A stretch of 64,000 nt of DNA from Arcobacter vandammei (GTDB taxonomy: Bacteria > Campylobacterota > Campylobacteria > Campylobacterales > Arcobacteraceae). The position numbers were made by a program, and so were the translations under genes. The notes beneath the pieces were generated by a model. It searched no databases, had not been told where the DNA came from, and was given only the letters and a program-made list of their open reading frames with translations. Of the stretch, positions 8,880 through 16,062 are shown piece after piece. Position 1 is the stretch's first letter, and every line of letters starts with the position of its first letter. The DNA lies in the NCBI RefSeq assembly GCF_016106035.1, contig NZ_JADKPZ010000007.1:45230-109229 (forward strand). Reading direction: 5' to 3'.

Positions 8880-9464
8880 TTATTTTAAAAAATTAGTTTT
8901 TAAAACTTCTTCAAATTCTACTAACTCTTTGTTTAAATCTAAATCACCTTTAAAAATATCGTGAATAGAGTAAGTTTTAAGTGCTTCAAGTCCTAAAAAC
9001 TGAAAAATTTTGTGAGTTGCAATATTTGCTTTATCTATAGATAGACCTTCAAAAAATCCATTTATATTATTAAACTCTGACTTTGGGCAATTGTAAGTTA
9101 AACTTAACATATATTTTTTACCTTTTAAAAGTCCACCTGTTCCATATGTTTTAGAAGTGTCACTTCTACTTCTTCCATCACTTGCATATTGTCTTCCTTG
9201 AACTAAAACTTCATCAAAATATTTTTTTGAAATCCAAGGCATACCCATCCAATAAACAGGATGTTGAAAAAATATGGCATCTGCCCACTCAAATTTTTCG
9301 CACTCCTCTTCTACACTATAACCTTTTTCAATATTTGTATGTTTTATTTCAAAACCATTTTTTGTAAAAAACTCTGTTGCTTTATCTATTATATTTTGTG
9401 TTAATTCACCACGAGCTACTACATCATAATATTGATGTCCATTTAAAATCAAAACTTTTTTCAT
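8880..9464 (-). CDS. mdaB: NAD(P)H:quinone oxidoreductase, MdaB type
   Basis: Flavodoxin-fold two-electron quinone reductase. The body matches recalled MdaB: WADAIFFQHPVYWMGMPW, YASDGRSRSD, YGTGGLLKGKKYMLSLTYN and FFEGLSIDKA. An upstream ATG at 9474-9476 is in frame, but GGAG sits six bases before the second ATG and nothing precedes the first, so I start at 9464 (194 aa, against 193 in E. coli). It leads a two-gene operon with the nitroreductase and is divergent from an HxlR regulator. Confidence 0.9.
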   Translation of the reverse strand: MKKVLILNGHQYYDVVARGELTQNIIDKATEFFTKNGFEIKHTNIEKGYSVEEECEKFEWADAIFFQHPVYWMGMPWISKKYFDEVLVQGRQYASDGRSRSDTSKTYGTGGLLKGKKYMLSLTYNCPKSEFNNINGFFEGLSIDKANIATHKIFQFLGLEALKTYSIHDIFKGDLDLNKELVEFEEVLKTNFLK

Positions 9465-9491
9465 CTTCTGCTCCATTTAAAAAATTTAAAA

Positions 9492-9497
9492 ATTATA
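9492..9497 (-). promoter_or_regulatory. Candidate -10 box for mdaB operon
   Basis: ATTATA reads TATAAT on the minus strand, 28 bases before the chosen mdaB start. A TATAAA alternative overlaps at 9499-9504. In either case the -35 position falls on or beside the 9522-9546 inverted repeat. Confidence 0.45.
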
Positions 9498-9521
9498 TTT
9501 ATACTAGACTTAATATTCTCT

Positions 9522-9560
9522 TACTTTACTTTAGGTAAGTAAAGTAGATTAATCTACTTT
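9522..9560. promoter_or_regulatory. Overlapping palindromic operators, mdaB/hxlR
   Basis: Two adjoining palindromes share the half-site AAAGTA. First, TACTTTACTT (9522-9531) and AAGTAAAGTA (9537-9546) flank TAGGT. Second, AAAGTAGATT/AATCTACTTT (9541-9560) is a perfect 20-bp palindrome. They lie between divergent genes: the second covers the -35 position of the hxlR promoter (TATAAT at 9565-9570), the first that of mdaB. HxlR proteins are dimers that bind such repeats, so these are very likely its operators. Confidence 0.75.
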
Positions 9561-9564
9561 TTGA

Positions 9565-9570
9565 TATAAT
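9565..9570 (+). promoter_or_regulatory. -10 box of the HxlR regulator gene
   Basis: TATAAT 24 bases before the ATG at 9595, with AAAGGA (9584-9589) as ribosome-binding site. The 20-bp palindrome ends four bases upstream, so a bound repressor would block RNA polymerase (autoregulation). Confidence 0.65.
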
Positions 9571-9594
9571 TTTGCTTATGTTTAAAGGATTAAT

Positions 9595-9966
9595 ATGTAT
9601 TTAATAAATGATAAAGAGTATAAATGTAGTGTTGCTGTAACACTTGATATATTTAATGACCGTTGGAAACTTGCTATTATTTGGCATTTACTAGATGGAG
9701 AAAAAAGATTTAAAGAGTTAAATGAGATAATAAATGAGATAACTCAAAAAACTCTAACAATAAAACTAAAAGAGCTTGAAGAAAAAAATATAATCCATAG
9801 GGAGTGTTTTGCACAAATTCCACCAAAGGTAGAATATAGTCTAACTCCTATTGGAAAAGAGTTAAAACCTGTTTTACAAGAGATGCATAAATGGGGTATC
9901 TCTTATGTTAAGAACTTTGGAGAGATAACATATACAAACTCTTGTGAAACAAATATTTGCGAGTAA
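9595..9966 (+). CDS. HxlR-family transcriptional regulator
   Basis: 123 aa, one winged-helix domain: N-terminal CSVAVTLDIFNDRWKLAIIW, recognition region TQKTLTIKLKELEEKNII and wing PPKVEYSLTPIGKEL, the standard HxlR layout. C11 in the N-terminal segment is placed like the redox-sensing cysteine of YodB/QorR-type members, which respond to quinones and electrophiles; further cysteines are in HRECFAQ and the tail NSCETNICE. Being divergent from mdaB and a nitroreductase, with palindromes between, strongly suggests it represses them until electrophiles modify the cysteine. The sensing step is inference. Confidence 0.88.
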   Translation: MYLINDKEYKCSVAVTLDIFNDRWKLAIIWHLLDGEKRFKELNEIINEITQKTLTIKLKELEEKNIIHRECFAQIPPKVEYSLTPIGKELKPVLQEMHKWGISYVKNFGEITYTNSCETNICE

Positions 9967-9969
9967 AAA

Positions 9970-10869
9970 ATGGAAAATATACTACTTATATTATTTGCAC
10001 TTTTTTTAGGATATATGCTAAATCGTATGGGAATTATGCAAAGAGATGGCTCTGTTGCATTAAATAAATTTGTACTTTATGTATCATATCCTGCTATTGT
10101 TTTACTACAAACTCCAAAAATAAACTTCTCTTTTGAGCTTATGATTCCAGTTGTTATAGCTTGGATTGTTATGACATTAAGTGCCTTATTGATACTTTTC
10201 TTATCAAAAATCTTTGATTTTAGCAAAGAAGTAACTGGTGCTTTAATGCTTGTTGCAATTTTGACAAATAGTTCATTCTTAGGAATTCCACTTTTAGATA
10301 CTTATTTACCAAATGACGATTTTATGCCATTTTTACTTGTATATGACCAACTAGGAACATTCTTAGCCTTTGCAATATATGGGACTTTTATAGTATCAAT
10401 TTATACAAGTAAAACAAAAGTTACATTTAAACTTATAACTATAAAAGTACTTACTTTTCCTCCTTTTTTATGTTTGGTTATAGCTTTATTTTTTGTAGGA
10501 GTTGAGTTTCATCCAACAATTACAAAAGTCCTTGAAGCTTTTGCACTTACAACAGTTCCTGTGGCACTTGTAGCTGCTGGACTTCAACTGCAGCTAAAAC
10601 TTCCAAGAGAAGAGCTAAAACCTTTTACAGTTGGACTACTTGTAAAACTTATTTTTGCTCCTATTGTTGCTATTATTGTTTGTAAAATATTTAATTGGGA
10701 AGGATTAGCAACAACAGTATCAATTCTTGAAGCAGCAATGGCTCCTATGATTACTGCTGGTGCAATAGCTGCTATGGCAGGACTTGCACCAAGACTAAGT
10801 TCTGCAATAGTTGGATATGGAATTTTAATCTCATTTGCAACAACATATCTGTTTTCTATTTTAATATAA
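9970..10869 (+). CDS. AEC-family (auxin efflux carrier) transporter
   Basis: 299 aa, about ten membrane helices in two halves (MENILLILFALFLGYMLNRM at the start; LTNSSFLGIPLLDTYL in the first half; AMAPMITAGAIAAMAGLAP in the second), the hallmark of the AEC/YfdV family that moves small organic acids or other anions. It starts three bases after the HxlR gene and must share its transcript. The substrate is unknown. It may export a product of the adjacent reductases or be unrelated to them. Confidence 0.85.
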   Translation: MENILLILFALFLGYMLNRMGIMQRDGSVALNKFVLYVSYPAIVLLQTPKINFSFELMIPVVIAWIVMTLSALLILFLSKIFDFSKEVTGALMLVAILTNSSFLGIPLLDTYLPNDDFMPFLLVYDQLGTFLAFAIYGTFIVSIYTSKTKVTFKLITIKVLTFPPFLCLVIALFFVGVEFHPTITKVLEAFALTTVPVALVAAGLQLQLKLPREELKPFTVGLLVKLIFAPIVAIIVCKIFNWEGLATTVSILEAAMAPMITAGAIAAMAGLAPRLSSAIVGYGILISFATTYLFSILI

Positions 10870-10902
10870 GATAAAGGTAAAATAAATTTTACCTTTATCT
10901 TA
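10867..10902. terminator. Bidirectional terminator AEC / YeiH
   Basis: Perfect 17-bp arms TAAGATAAAGGTAAAAT (10867-10883) and ATTTTACCTTTATCTTA (10886-10902) around a two-base loop, starting at the AEC stop codon and ending seven bases before the convergent YeiH stop. Confidence 0.8.
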
Positions 10903-10908
10903 GCTACT

Positions 10909-11928
10909 TTACATAAAAAACCAAACCAAAAAATATCCAAAAATAATTAGCCAAATAAATAAAATAAAAGATAGATAAAATGGTTTTATTCCACTATTTT
11001 TAAATTTATCTATACTAGTTTCCATTCCCAAAGCACTCATAGCCATAGTAAGAGCAAAAGTATCTAAAAAGTTAATATTTTCTACAATATTTTTTTCTAA
11101 GAAACCAAAAGAGTTAAATCCAACTACAACTATAAAAAATATTGCAAACCAAGGAATAACTATTTTTCCTCTATCTTTTTTTATATTAGAGTTTCCCTTA
11201 ATCAAGAAAAATGATAATAAAATCAAAAAAGGAACTAAAAAAATAACTCTAATCATTTTTTCAATAATTGCATTTGTTGATACAACTTCACCCAAAGCAT
11301 TACTTGCCCCAACAACATGAGCTACTTCATGAAGTGTTGCTCCTATATAAATACCAATTTGTGAATTTGTAAAAGGAGGTAATCCTAATTTAACTAAAAA
11401 AGGGTATAAAAACATTCCAATTGTTCCAAAAATAACAACAAAGGATACAGCAACTGCACTTTTATAAGCCTCATTTTTAAGAACACCACTTGTTGCCATA
11501 ACAGCTGCAGCTCCACAAATAGAACTTCCAGCACTACATAAAATAGCTAACTCTTTATCCATTTTTAAAACTTTTGTTCCAATAATATAGCCAAAAATAA
11601 AAGTAAGAAAAACTATAAAAAATGCTATTAAAATACCATTTAATCCAACTTCTTGGAGATTTTGGAAAGTAAGTCTAAAACCATATAAAATTATTCCTAA
11701 TCTTAAAATATATTTTGTAGAAAAAACTATTCCATCTTGAAAAATAGAAAATCTTTTTTTCAAACTATTTGCATAAAAAACACCTAAAACTATTCCTATA
11801 ATAAGTGGACTAATTCCCAATTTCTTGAAAATTTCAACTTCTGATAAAATTGTTGAAATCAATGCAAAAAAAGATACGAATATTACTCCATAAAAAGTAT
11901 TTATTATTTTTTTATTATTAATTTTCAT
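10909..11928 (-). CDS. YeiH-family (UPF0324) membrane transporter
   Basis: About 339 aa, roughly ten membrane helices, with family phrases ILRLGIILYGFRLT, CSAGSSICGAAAVMATSGV, GATLHEVAHVVGAS and DTFALTMAMSALGMETS. YeiH proteins are annotated as putative sulfate exporters; the substrate is not proven. The reading frame could extend to a TTG at 11952, but that would place the AAGGAG ribosome-binding site inside the gene, so the ATG at 11926-11928 is the start. It is divergent from a LysR regulator, the same pairing as E. coli yeiH-yeiE. Confidence 0.88.
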   Translation of the reverse strand: MKINNKKIINTFYGVIFVSFFALISTILSEVEIFKKLGISPLIIGIVLGVFYANSLKKRFSIFQDGIVFSTKYILRLGIILYGFRLTFQNLQEVGLNGILIAFFIVFLTFIFGYIIGTKVLKMDKELAILCSAGSSICGAAAVMATSGVLKNEAYKSAVAVSFVVIFGTIGMFLYPFLVKLGLPPFTNSQIGIYIGATLHEVAHVVGASNALGEVVSTNAIIEKMIRVIFLVPFLILLSFFLIKGNSNIKKDRGKIVIPWFAIFFIVVVGFNSFGFLEKNIVENINFLDTFALTMAMSALGMETSIDKFKNSGIKPFYLSFILFIWLIIFGYFLVWFFM

Positions 11929-11995
11929 AATATAACTCCTTTTATTTCTCAAGTATAACTCTAATTTATTAATTTGTAAAATATATTATTTTAAA

Positions 11996-12001
11996 TATAA
12001 T
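11996..12001 (+). promoter_or_regulatory. -10 box of the LysR regulator gene
   Basis: TATAAT 26 bases before the ATG at 12028, inside the 99-base AT-rich divergent region; an AAGG ribosome-binding site follows. Confidence 0.5.
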
Positions 12002-12027
12002 AATAAATATTTTTAATAAGGAAAAGT

Positions 12028-12900
12028 ATGACTCTAAAAGAACTACAATTTTTTTATAAATTAAGCGAAAATCCACAAGTTACACAAATTGCAAATGAAT
12101 TAAATATAAGTCAATCAGCCATATCACTTGCTATTAAATCACTTGAAAATAGCCTAGATGAACAACTTTTTGATAGAATTGGGAAAAAACTCATATTAAA
12201 TGAAAGAGGAAAATATTTTAAAGAAAAAACTCTTCCTTATTATTTATCTCTTATAGATGCAACAACAATTTTTAAGAAGAATAAATTAGCTGGAAATATA
12301 AAAATAGCAGCTAGTAAAACTATTTCAAACTACATAATGCCAAATATTTATTATGATTTTCTATCAAAATATAAAGATGTAAAACTTGATATTTTAACTA
12401 TTAATTCAAGTAAAATTATAGATGAAATACAAAAAGGTGAGATTGATATTGGTCTTATAGAAGTAGATACACAAAATAGTAGTTTAGTAAAAGAAAAATT
12501 AGCAGATGATGAATTAATTGTAGTGTCAAGTGATGAGAATTATCCTCAAAGTGCCTTTATTGATAGCATAAAAAAGAGATGGATATTAAGAGAAACTGGA
12601 AGTGGAACTAGAGAAATTTTTATGAATAAAATTGGGAATATATCAAAAGAATTAGATATTTTTATGCAACTACAAGATTTTGAAGAGATAAAAACTATTG
12701 TTTTAAATAATAAAGATACAGTAACAAGTTTATCAAAAGTAATTGTAAAAAAAGAGCTAGATGAAAAAAAATTATTTCAAATAAAACTTAAAAATTTGGA
12801 ATTAAAAAGAGAGTTTTATTTAATCTACCATATAGAAAAAAATAGAAACCTCCTTTTTGAAACTTTTGTAAAGTTTTTAAAAGATAAATTTGTTTCCTAG
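12028..12900 (+). CDS. LysR-family transcriptional regulator
   Basis: 290 aa. The N-terminal winged helix-turn-helix is clear (LKELQFFYKLSENPQVTQIA, then NISQSAISLAIKSLENSLDE, LFDRIGKKLILNERG), followed by an effector-binding domain from about residue 90 (GNIKIAASKTISNYIMPNIY, GEIDIGLIEV, LRETGSGTRE). The GSGTR segment is typical of the CysB/Cbl/YeiE branch. Divergence from a YeiH-type transporter suggests it controls that gene and possibly itself. Confidence 0.9.
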   Translation: MTLKELQFFYKLSENPQVTQIANELNISQSAISLAIKSLENSLDEQLFDRIGKKLILNERGKYFKEKTLPYYLSLIDATTIFKKNKLAGNIKIAASKTISNYIMPNIYYDFLSKYKDVKLDILTINSSKIIDEIQKGEIDIGLIEVDTQNSSLVKEKLADDELIVVSSDENYPQSAFIDSIKKRWILRETGSGTREIFMNKIGNISKELDIFMQLQDFEEIKTIVLNNKDTVTSLSKVIVKKELDEKKLFQIKLKNLELKREFYLIYHIEKNRNLLFETFVKFLKDKFVS

Positions 12901-12961
12901 CTACTTTACATAATCTAAATAATAAATAGATACAATACCGAAAAAATTCCCAAGGATAATT

Positions 12962-13705
12962 ATGTCTTATATTTTAAAAATTGTTTTGCTTACATTTTTG
13001 TTTGCAAATTATAGTTTTGCAGCACTAAAAGAGCTTTCAAAAAGTGAAGCTCAAAAGTTGGAGCAGTTAGAACTTCTTAAAAAAAATAGTATAAAAATAA
13101 ACAAAGCTTTTGATATTGGAAGTCTATTTATGTTAAGTATAAATGTAAAAGGAAATAGTGACGAGATTTTTTTAACAAAAGATAAAAACTATCTTATTTC
13201 AGGTGTTGTTGTTGATGTTAAATCTGGAAATCAAGTTTCTACACCAGTTGATTTAACTAAGTTAAAAAATAAAGAGGCTTTTACTTATGGAAATGGAAAG
13301 GATGAATATATTCTCTTTACAGACCCAGAATGTCAATATTGCAAGAAATTTGAAGCATATTTTCCACAAATTAAAGATAAGGTAAAAATTAAAATATTTT
13401 TCTATCCACTTGATTTTCATGAAAATGCAAAGAACTTAAGCCTTTATATTATGGGGCAAAAGACAAATCACCAAAAAATAGATGCTATGTTTGAGTTTAA
13501 TATTGGAGATGATTTAAGTAAAATTAAAAATATGAAATATTCAAAAACTGAGTTAGATAAGCTTGAGAAAAAGCTAAATGAACATATAAATTTAGCTCAA
13601 GAACTAAATATTCAAAGTACTCCTAGCCTTTTTGATAAAGATGGAAATAGTATCATTTGGATTGATTTATTGGAATCTTACGGTATTGAAGTAGATTTAA
13701 ATTAA
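12962..13705 (+). CDS. Periplasmic thiol:disulfide interchange protein (DsbC/G-like)
   Basis: 247 aa with a Sec signal peptide (cleavage likely after SFA, residue 20). An N-terminal dimerisation-like region precedes a thioredoxin-fold domain with FTDPECQYCKKF (C124-Q-Y-C127) and the cis-proline in STPSLF. Length and layout match DsbC/DsbG isomerases; CQYC differs from E. coli DsbC CGYC and DsbG CPYC. It would reshuffle or reduce cysteines of exported proteins. It is a single-gene unit ended by a hairpin at 13722. Confidence 0.85.
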   Translation: MSYILKIVLLTFLFANYSFAALKELSKSEAQKLEQLELLKKNSIKINKAFDIGSLFMLSINVKGNSDEIFLTKDKNYLISGVVVDVKSGNQVSTPVDLTKLKNKEAFTYGNGKDEYILFTDPECQYCKKFEAYFPQIKDKVKIKIFFYPLDFHENAKNLSLYIMGQKTNHQKIDAMFEFNIGDDLSKIKNMKYSKTELDKLEKKLNEHINLAQELNIQSTPSLFDKDGNSIIWIDLLESYGIEVDLN

Positions 13706-13721
13706 TTATTAAATTGTTGTT

Positions 13722-13744
13722 AAATCCCTAGTTTCTAGGGATTT
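13722..13744 (+). terminator. Terminator after the DsbC/G-like gene
   Basis: Perfect arms AAATCCCTAG (13722-13731) and CTAGGGATTT (13735-13744) with a TTT loop, 16 bases after the stop. It may also serve the convergent CinA-like gene. Confidence 0.8.
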
Positions 13745-13773
13745 ACTACAGTTATAGTTAAATTTCTAAATTT

Positions 13774-14550
13774 TTAAATATTTTTACTTACTTCTTCAAA
13801 AACATCTCTTAGTTCAAACTCAAAACCAGATTTTGTGCAAAAGTCGATAAAAATTTGAAAATAGTTATCTACTTTCTCTTTTTCATATCCAGCAAGGCTT
13901 AAAACAACAGCTCTTTTATCGCCAATAAACCTAGGTAGTGATGAAAAATCAAGCTCTTTTGGCATCATTTTCATAGAGTTTACTAAGTCATTTTCACTTG
14001 TAAACACAGTCATAGTTTTTCTATATTTTTCTAAGCTTGATTTTGGATATAGCATATCCAAAGCTTCAATCACCATTGGATGACTCATAGCTACAAAACC
14101 TGGCATAAAGAAGAATCTATTTTCAAGATAAAAGCCACTTACATTGTTTACTACATTTTTAAGAAGTTTAGAACCTATTGGAAGATTTGCCATATTTATA
14201 CGGTGTGGATAGGCTTCATCTCCAAATTGATTTATAATATTTTGTTTTAACTCTTCGTGAAATTCACTTTTTTCATCTGTAAAACTTTTTATAGCAACTT
14301 CCCTTGTATAATCATCAGGAGTTGCCCCAATTCCACCAAAACAGAACATTACAGAATTTAAATCAGATTTTATAAGATTAAAGATATTTTGCATTAAAGT
14401 TGGGTCATCTTCTATCATAAAAGATGCTTTTTGCTCCCAACCACGCTTTAGAAGTTCACTATTTATAAAAGAGAAGTGCTTATCTGCTCTTCTTCCATTT
14501 AAAAGCTCTGTTCCAATTATTACACTATAGAAATTTGGATTTTCTATCAT
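13774..14550 (-). CDS. CinA-like / molybdopterin-binding domain protein
   Basis: 258 aa. The N-terminal three-quarters is a MoCF_biosynth (CinA N-terminal) domain: SVIIGTELLNGRRADKHFSF, CFGGIGATPDDYTREV, VNNVSGFYLENRFFFMPG. The C-terminal nicotinamide-nucleotide amidase domain of full-length CinA is absent. An in-frame ATG at 14616 would make a 65-nt overlap with adk; the ATG at 14548-14550, one base after the adk TAA, matches the conserved domain start and is chosen. Function in this short class is not established (competence/damage-inducible protein A by name only). Confidence 0.8.
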   Translation of the reverse strand: MIENPNFYSVIIGTELLNGRRADKHFSFINSELLKRGWEQKASFMIEDDPTLMQNIFNLIKSDLNSVMFCFGGIGATPDDYTREVAIKSFTDEKSEFHEELKQNIINQFGDEAYPHRINMANLPIGSKLLKNVVNNVSGFYLENRFFFMPGFVAMSHPMVIEALDMLYPKSSLEKYRKTMTVFTSENDLVNSMKMMPKELDFSSLPRFIGDKRAVVLSLAGYEKEKVDNYFQIFIDFCTKSGFEFELRDVFEEVSKNI

Positions 14551-14551
14551 T

Positions 14552-15121
14552 TTAAATCTTTGAAAGAATAAATTTTTCCATATCCTCAACAATCTCATCA
14601 ATACTTCTTTCTGCATTAATTTTTGTTAAAATATTTTTTGCTTCATAAAAATCTTGAATAGCTTTTAAAGGTTCTGTATAAACTCTCATTCTATTGTTGA
14701 AAACTTCTTCTTTGTCATCAGCTCCCCTATTTCTTCCCAAAACTCTATCTCTTGCTACTTCAGAGCTTACCACAACTTCTATGCAAGATATAAGTTTTAC
14801 TTCATTTTCATCTTTTAAATATTTATCAAGTTCACTCATTTGCTCCAAACTTCGTGGGTAGCCATCTATTATTATTGTATTTGTTGGAGCATTTTTAATT
14901 GCAGTTAAAATTGTCTTTATTGCAATATTAATAGGCACTATATTTCCAGCTTTTATAAAAGTATCAATTATTTTTCCTGTTTCGCTTCCGCTATTTACTT
15001 CTGCTCTAAACATATCGCCTGTACTATAATGTGTTATATTTTCGTGCTTTTTTGCTATAAGTTCTGCATCTGTTGTTTTTCCACTTCCTGGAGCTCCAAT
15101 TATTAAAAATAGTTTTTTCAT
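14552..15121 (-). CDS. adk: Adenylate kinase, short Campylobacter type
   Basis: 189 aa nucleoside monophosphate kinase (ATP + AMP to 2 ADP). P-loop [12 protein letters not shown] (residues 8-16), AMP-site [13 protein letters not shown] and IIIDGYPRS are clear. The LID is short and lacks cysteines ([12 protein letters not shown]). The sequence closely resembles recalled C. jejuni Adk, including the RNRGADD and VYTEPL segments, so this is probably the ancestral lineage enzyme. It is divergent from a second, long-type Adk and one base ahead of the CinA-like gene. The hairpin at 15130-15156 contains its ribosome-binding site. Confidence 0.88.
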   Translation of the reverse strand: MKKLFLIIGAPGSGKTTDAELIAKKHENITHYSTGDMFRAEVNSGSETGKIIDTFIKAGNIVPINIAIKTILTAIKNAPTNTIIIDGYPRSLEQMSELDKYLKDENEVKLISCIEVVVSSEVARDRVLGRNRGADDKEEVFNNRMRVYTEPLKAIQDFYEAKNILTKINAERSIDEIVEDMEKFILSKI

Positions 15122-15129
15122 ATTATTTA

Positions 15130-15156
15130 CCTTTTAAATAGTTCCTATTTAAAAGG
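15130..15156 (-). promoter_or_regulatory. Hairpin sequestering the RBS of short adk
   Basis: Perfect 12-bp inverted repeat: arms CCTTTTAAATAG (15130-15141) and CTATTTAAAAGG (15145-15156) with a three-base loop. In the minus-strand mRNA the downstream arm ends in AAAAGG, the only ribosome-binding site for the ATG at 15119-15121, nine bases away. There is no upstream gene on this strand for it to terminate. Translational control (for example a thermometer) is inference. Confidence 0.6.
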
Positions 15157-15387
15157 AACCGTTTCATTTATGACTACTTTTTATCGCAATTTGTAAAAAA
15201 ATTACTAAAAGTAGCTTGTTCTTTAGAACTCTCTTTGAGAAAACCCTAAAGGGCTTCAAGAATGAAGCTTTAAGATTAATGTTTTATTGTATCAAAAATT
15301 ATTTAAAAGCAAAGTGTAACTTCAAAAACTTATCTACTATTAAATGCTTTTTATATACAATAAGCAAAAAAATTTTAAGGATAAAAT
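15157..15387. other. Hairpin-rich intergenic region between the two adk genes
   Basis: No convincing protein gene. Several small inverted repeats follow each other: CTACTTTT (15174-15181)/AAAAGTAG (15207-15214), GTTCT/AGAAC (15218-15229), and GCTTC (15253-15257)/GAAGC (15264-15268). The last 90 bases are plain AT-rich promoter-like sequence ending in the adk ribosome-binding site AAGGAT. It could be a structured leader or a small RNA, but nothing identifies a known RNA family. Confidence 0.4.
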
Positions 15388-16029
15388 ATGAATTTAATGC
15401 TATTTGGTGCTCCTGGAGCTGGAAAAGGAACTCAAGCAAAGTTTTTGATAGAAAAGTACAATATCCCTCAAATCTCAACAGGAGATATTTTAAGAGCTGC
15501 AATTGCTGATAAAACAGAGATGGGAATGGAAGCAAAAAACTTTATGGATGCTGGAAAATTAGTTCCAGATTCTACAATTATAGGAATTATTAAAGATAGA
15601 CTTGCTGAACCTGACTGTAAAAATGGATTTATTTTAGATGGTTTTCCAAGAACTCTAGCTCAAGCTGAAGCTTTAAATGAGCTAATGAAAAATATGAATA
15701 TAAATTTAGACAAAGTAATCTCTTTAAATGTTCCAGATGAACTAATAGTAGGAAGAATAACAGGTAGAAGAGTTTGTGGTAAATGTGGAGCATCTTTCCA
15801 TGTAGAGTTTAATCCTGCAAAAAAAGATGATATTTGCGATTATTGTGAAGGTGAATTAATAATTAGAAAAGATGATAATGCTGAGACTGTAAAAAGCCGT
15901 CTTGAAGCATATCACACTCAAACTTCTCCATTAATCGATTTTTATAAAAAAATGAATCTATTTATTGAACTTGACGGTACAAAAGATGTAAGTGAAGTTA
16001 CAAAAGATATGATAGAAGCACTTTCTTAA
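15388..16029 (+). CDS. adk: Adenylate kinase, long zinc-LID type
   Basis: 213 aa. P-loop GAPGAGKGTQ (7-16), STGDILRAAI, and FILDGFPRTLAQAEAL are canonical. The LID is the long form with four cysteines (C130-x2-C133, C150-x2-C153) that bind structural zinc, as in Gram-positive and many other bacteria. It stands alone between a hairpin-rich leader and a terminator, divergent from the short Adk. Which of the two is the essential enzyme cannot be seen from the sequence; both have intact P-loops. Confidence 0.93.
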   Translation: MNLMLFGAPGAGKGTQAKFLIEKYNIPQISTGDILRAAIADKTEMGMEAKNFMDAGKLVPDSTIIGIIKDRLAEPDCKNGFILDGFPRTLAQAEALNELMKNMNINLDKVISLNVPDELIVGRITGRRVCGKCGASFHVEFNPAKKDDICDYCEGELIIRKDDNAETVKSRLEAYHTQTSPLIDFYKKMNLFIELDGTKDVSEVTKDMIEALS

Positions 16030-16035
16030 CACTTT

Positions 16036-16062
16036 TAAAAGTAGCTAATTTAGCTACTTTTA
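16036..16062. terminator. Bidirectional terminator after long adk
   Basis: Inverted repeat AAAAGTAGCTAA (16037-16048) and TTAGCTACTTTT (16050-16061), seven bases after the adk stop and just before the stop of the convergent metal-binding-protein gene. Confidence 0.8.

Noticed and set aside
15130..15156. The short-adk leader hairpin as a terminator
   Set aside because: No gene lies upstream on the minus strand, and on the plus strand it would lie ahead of adk without a T run.
15216..15509. Plus-strand reading frame before and into long adk
   Set aside because: It overlaps the certain adk gene in another frame, has no family features, and its first part lies in the hairpin-rich region.
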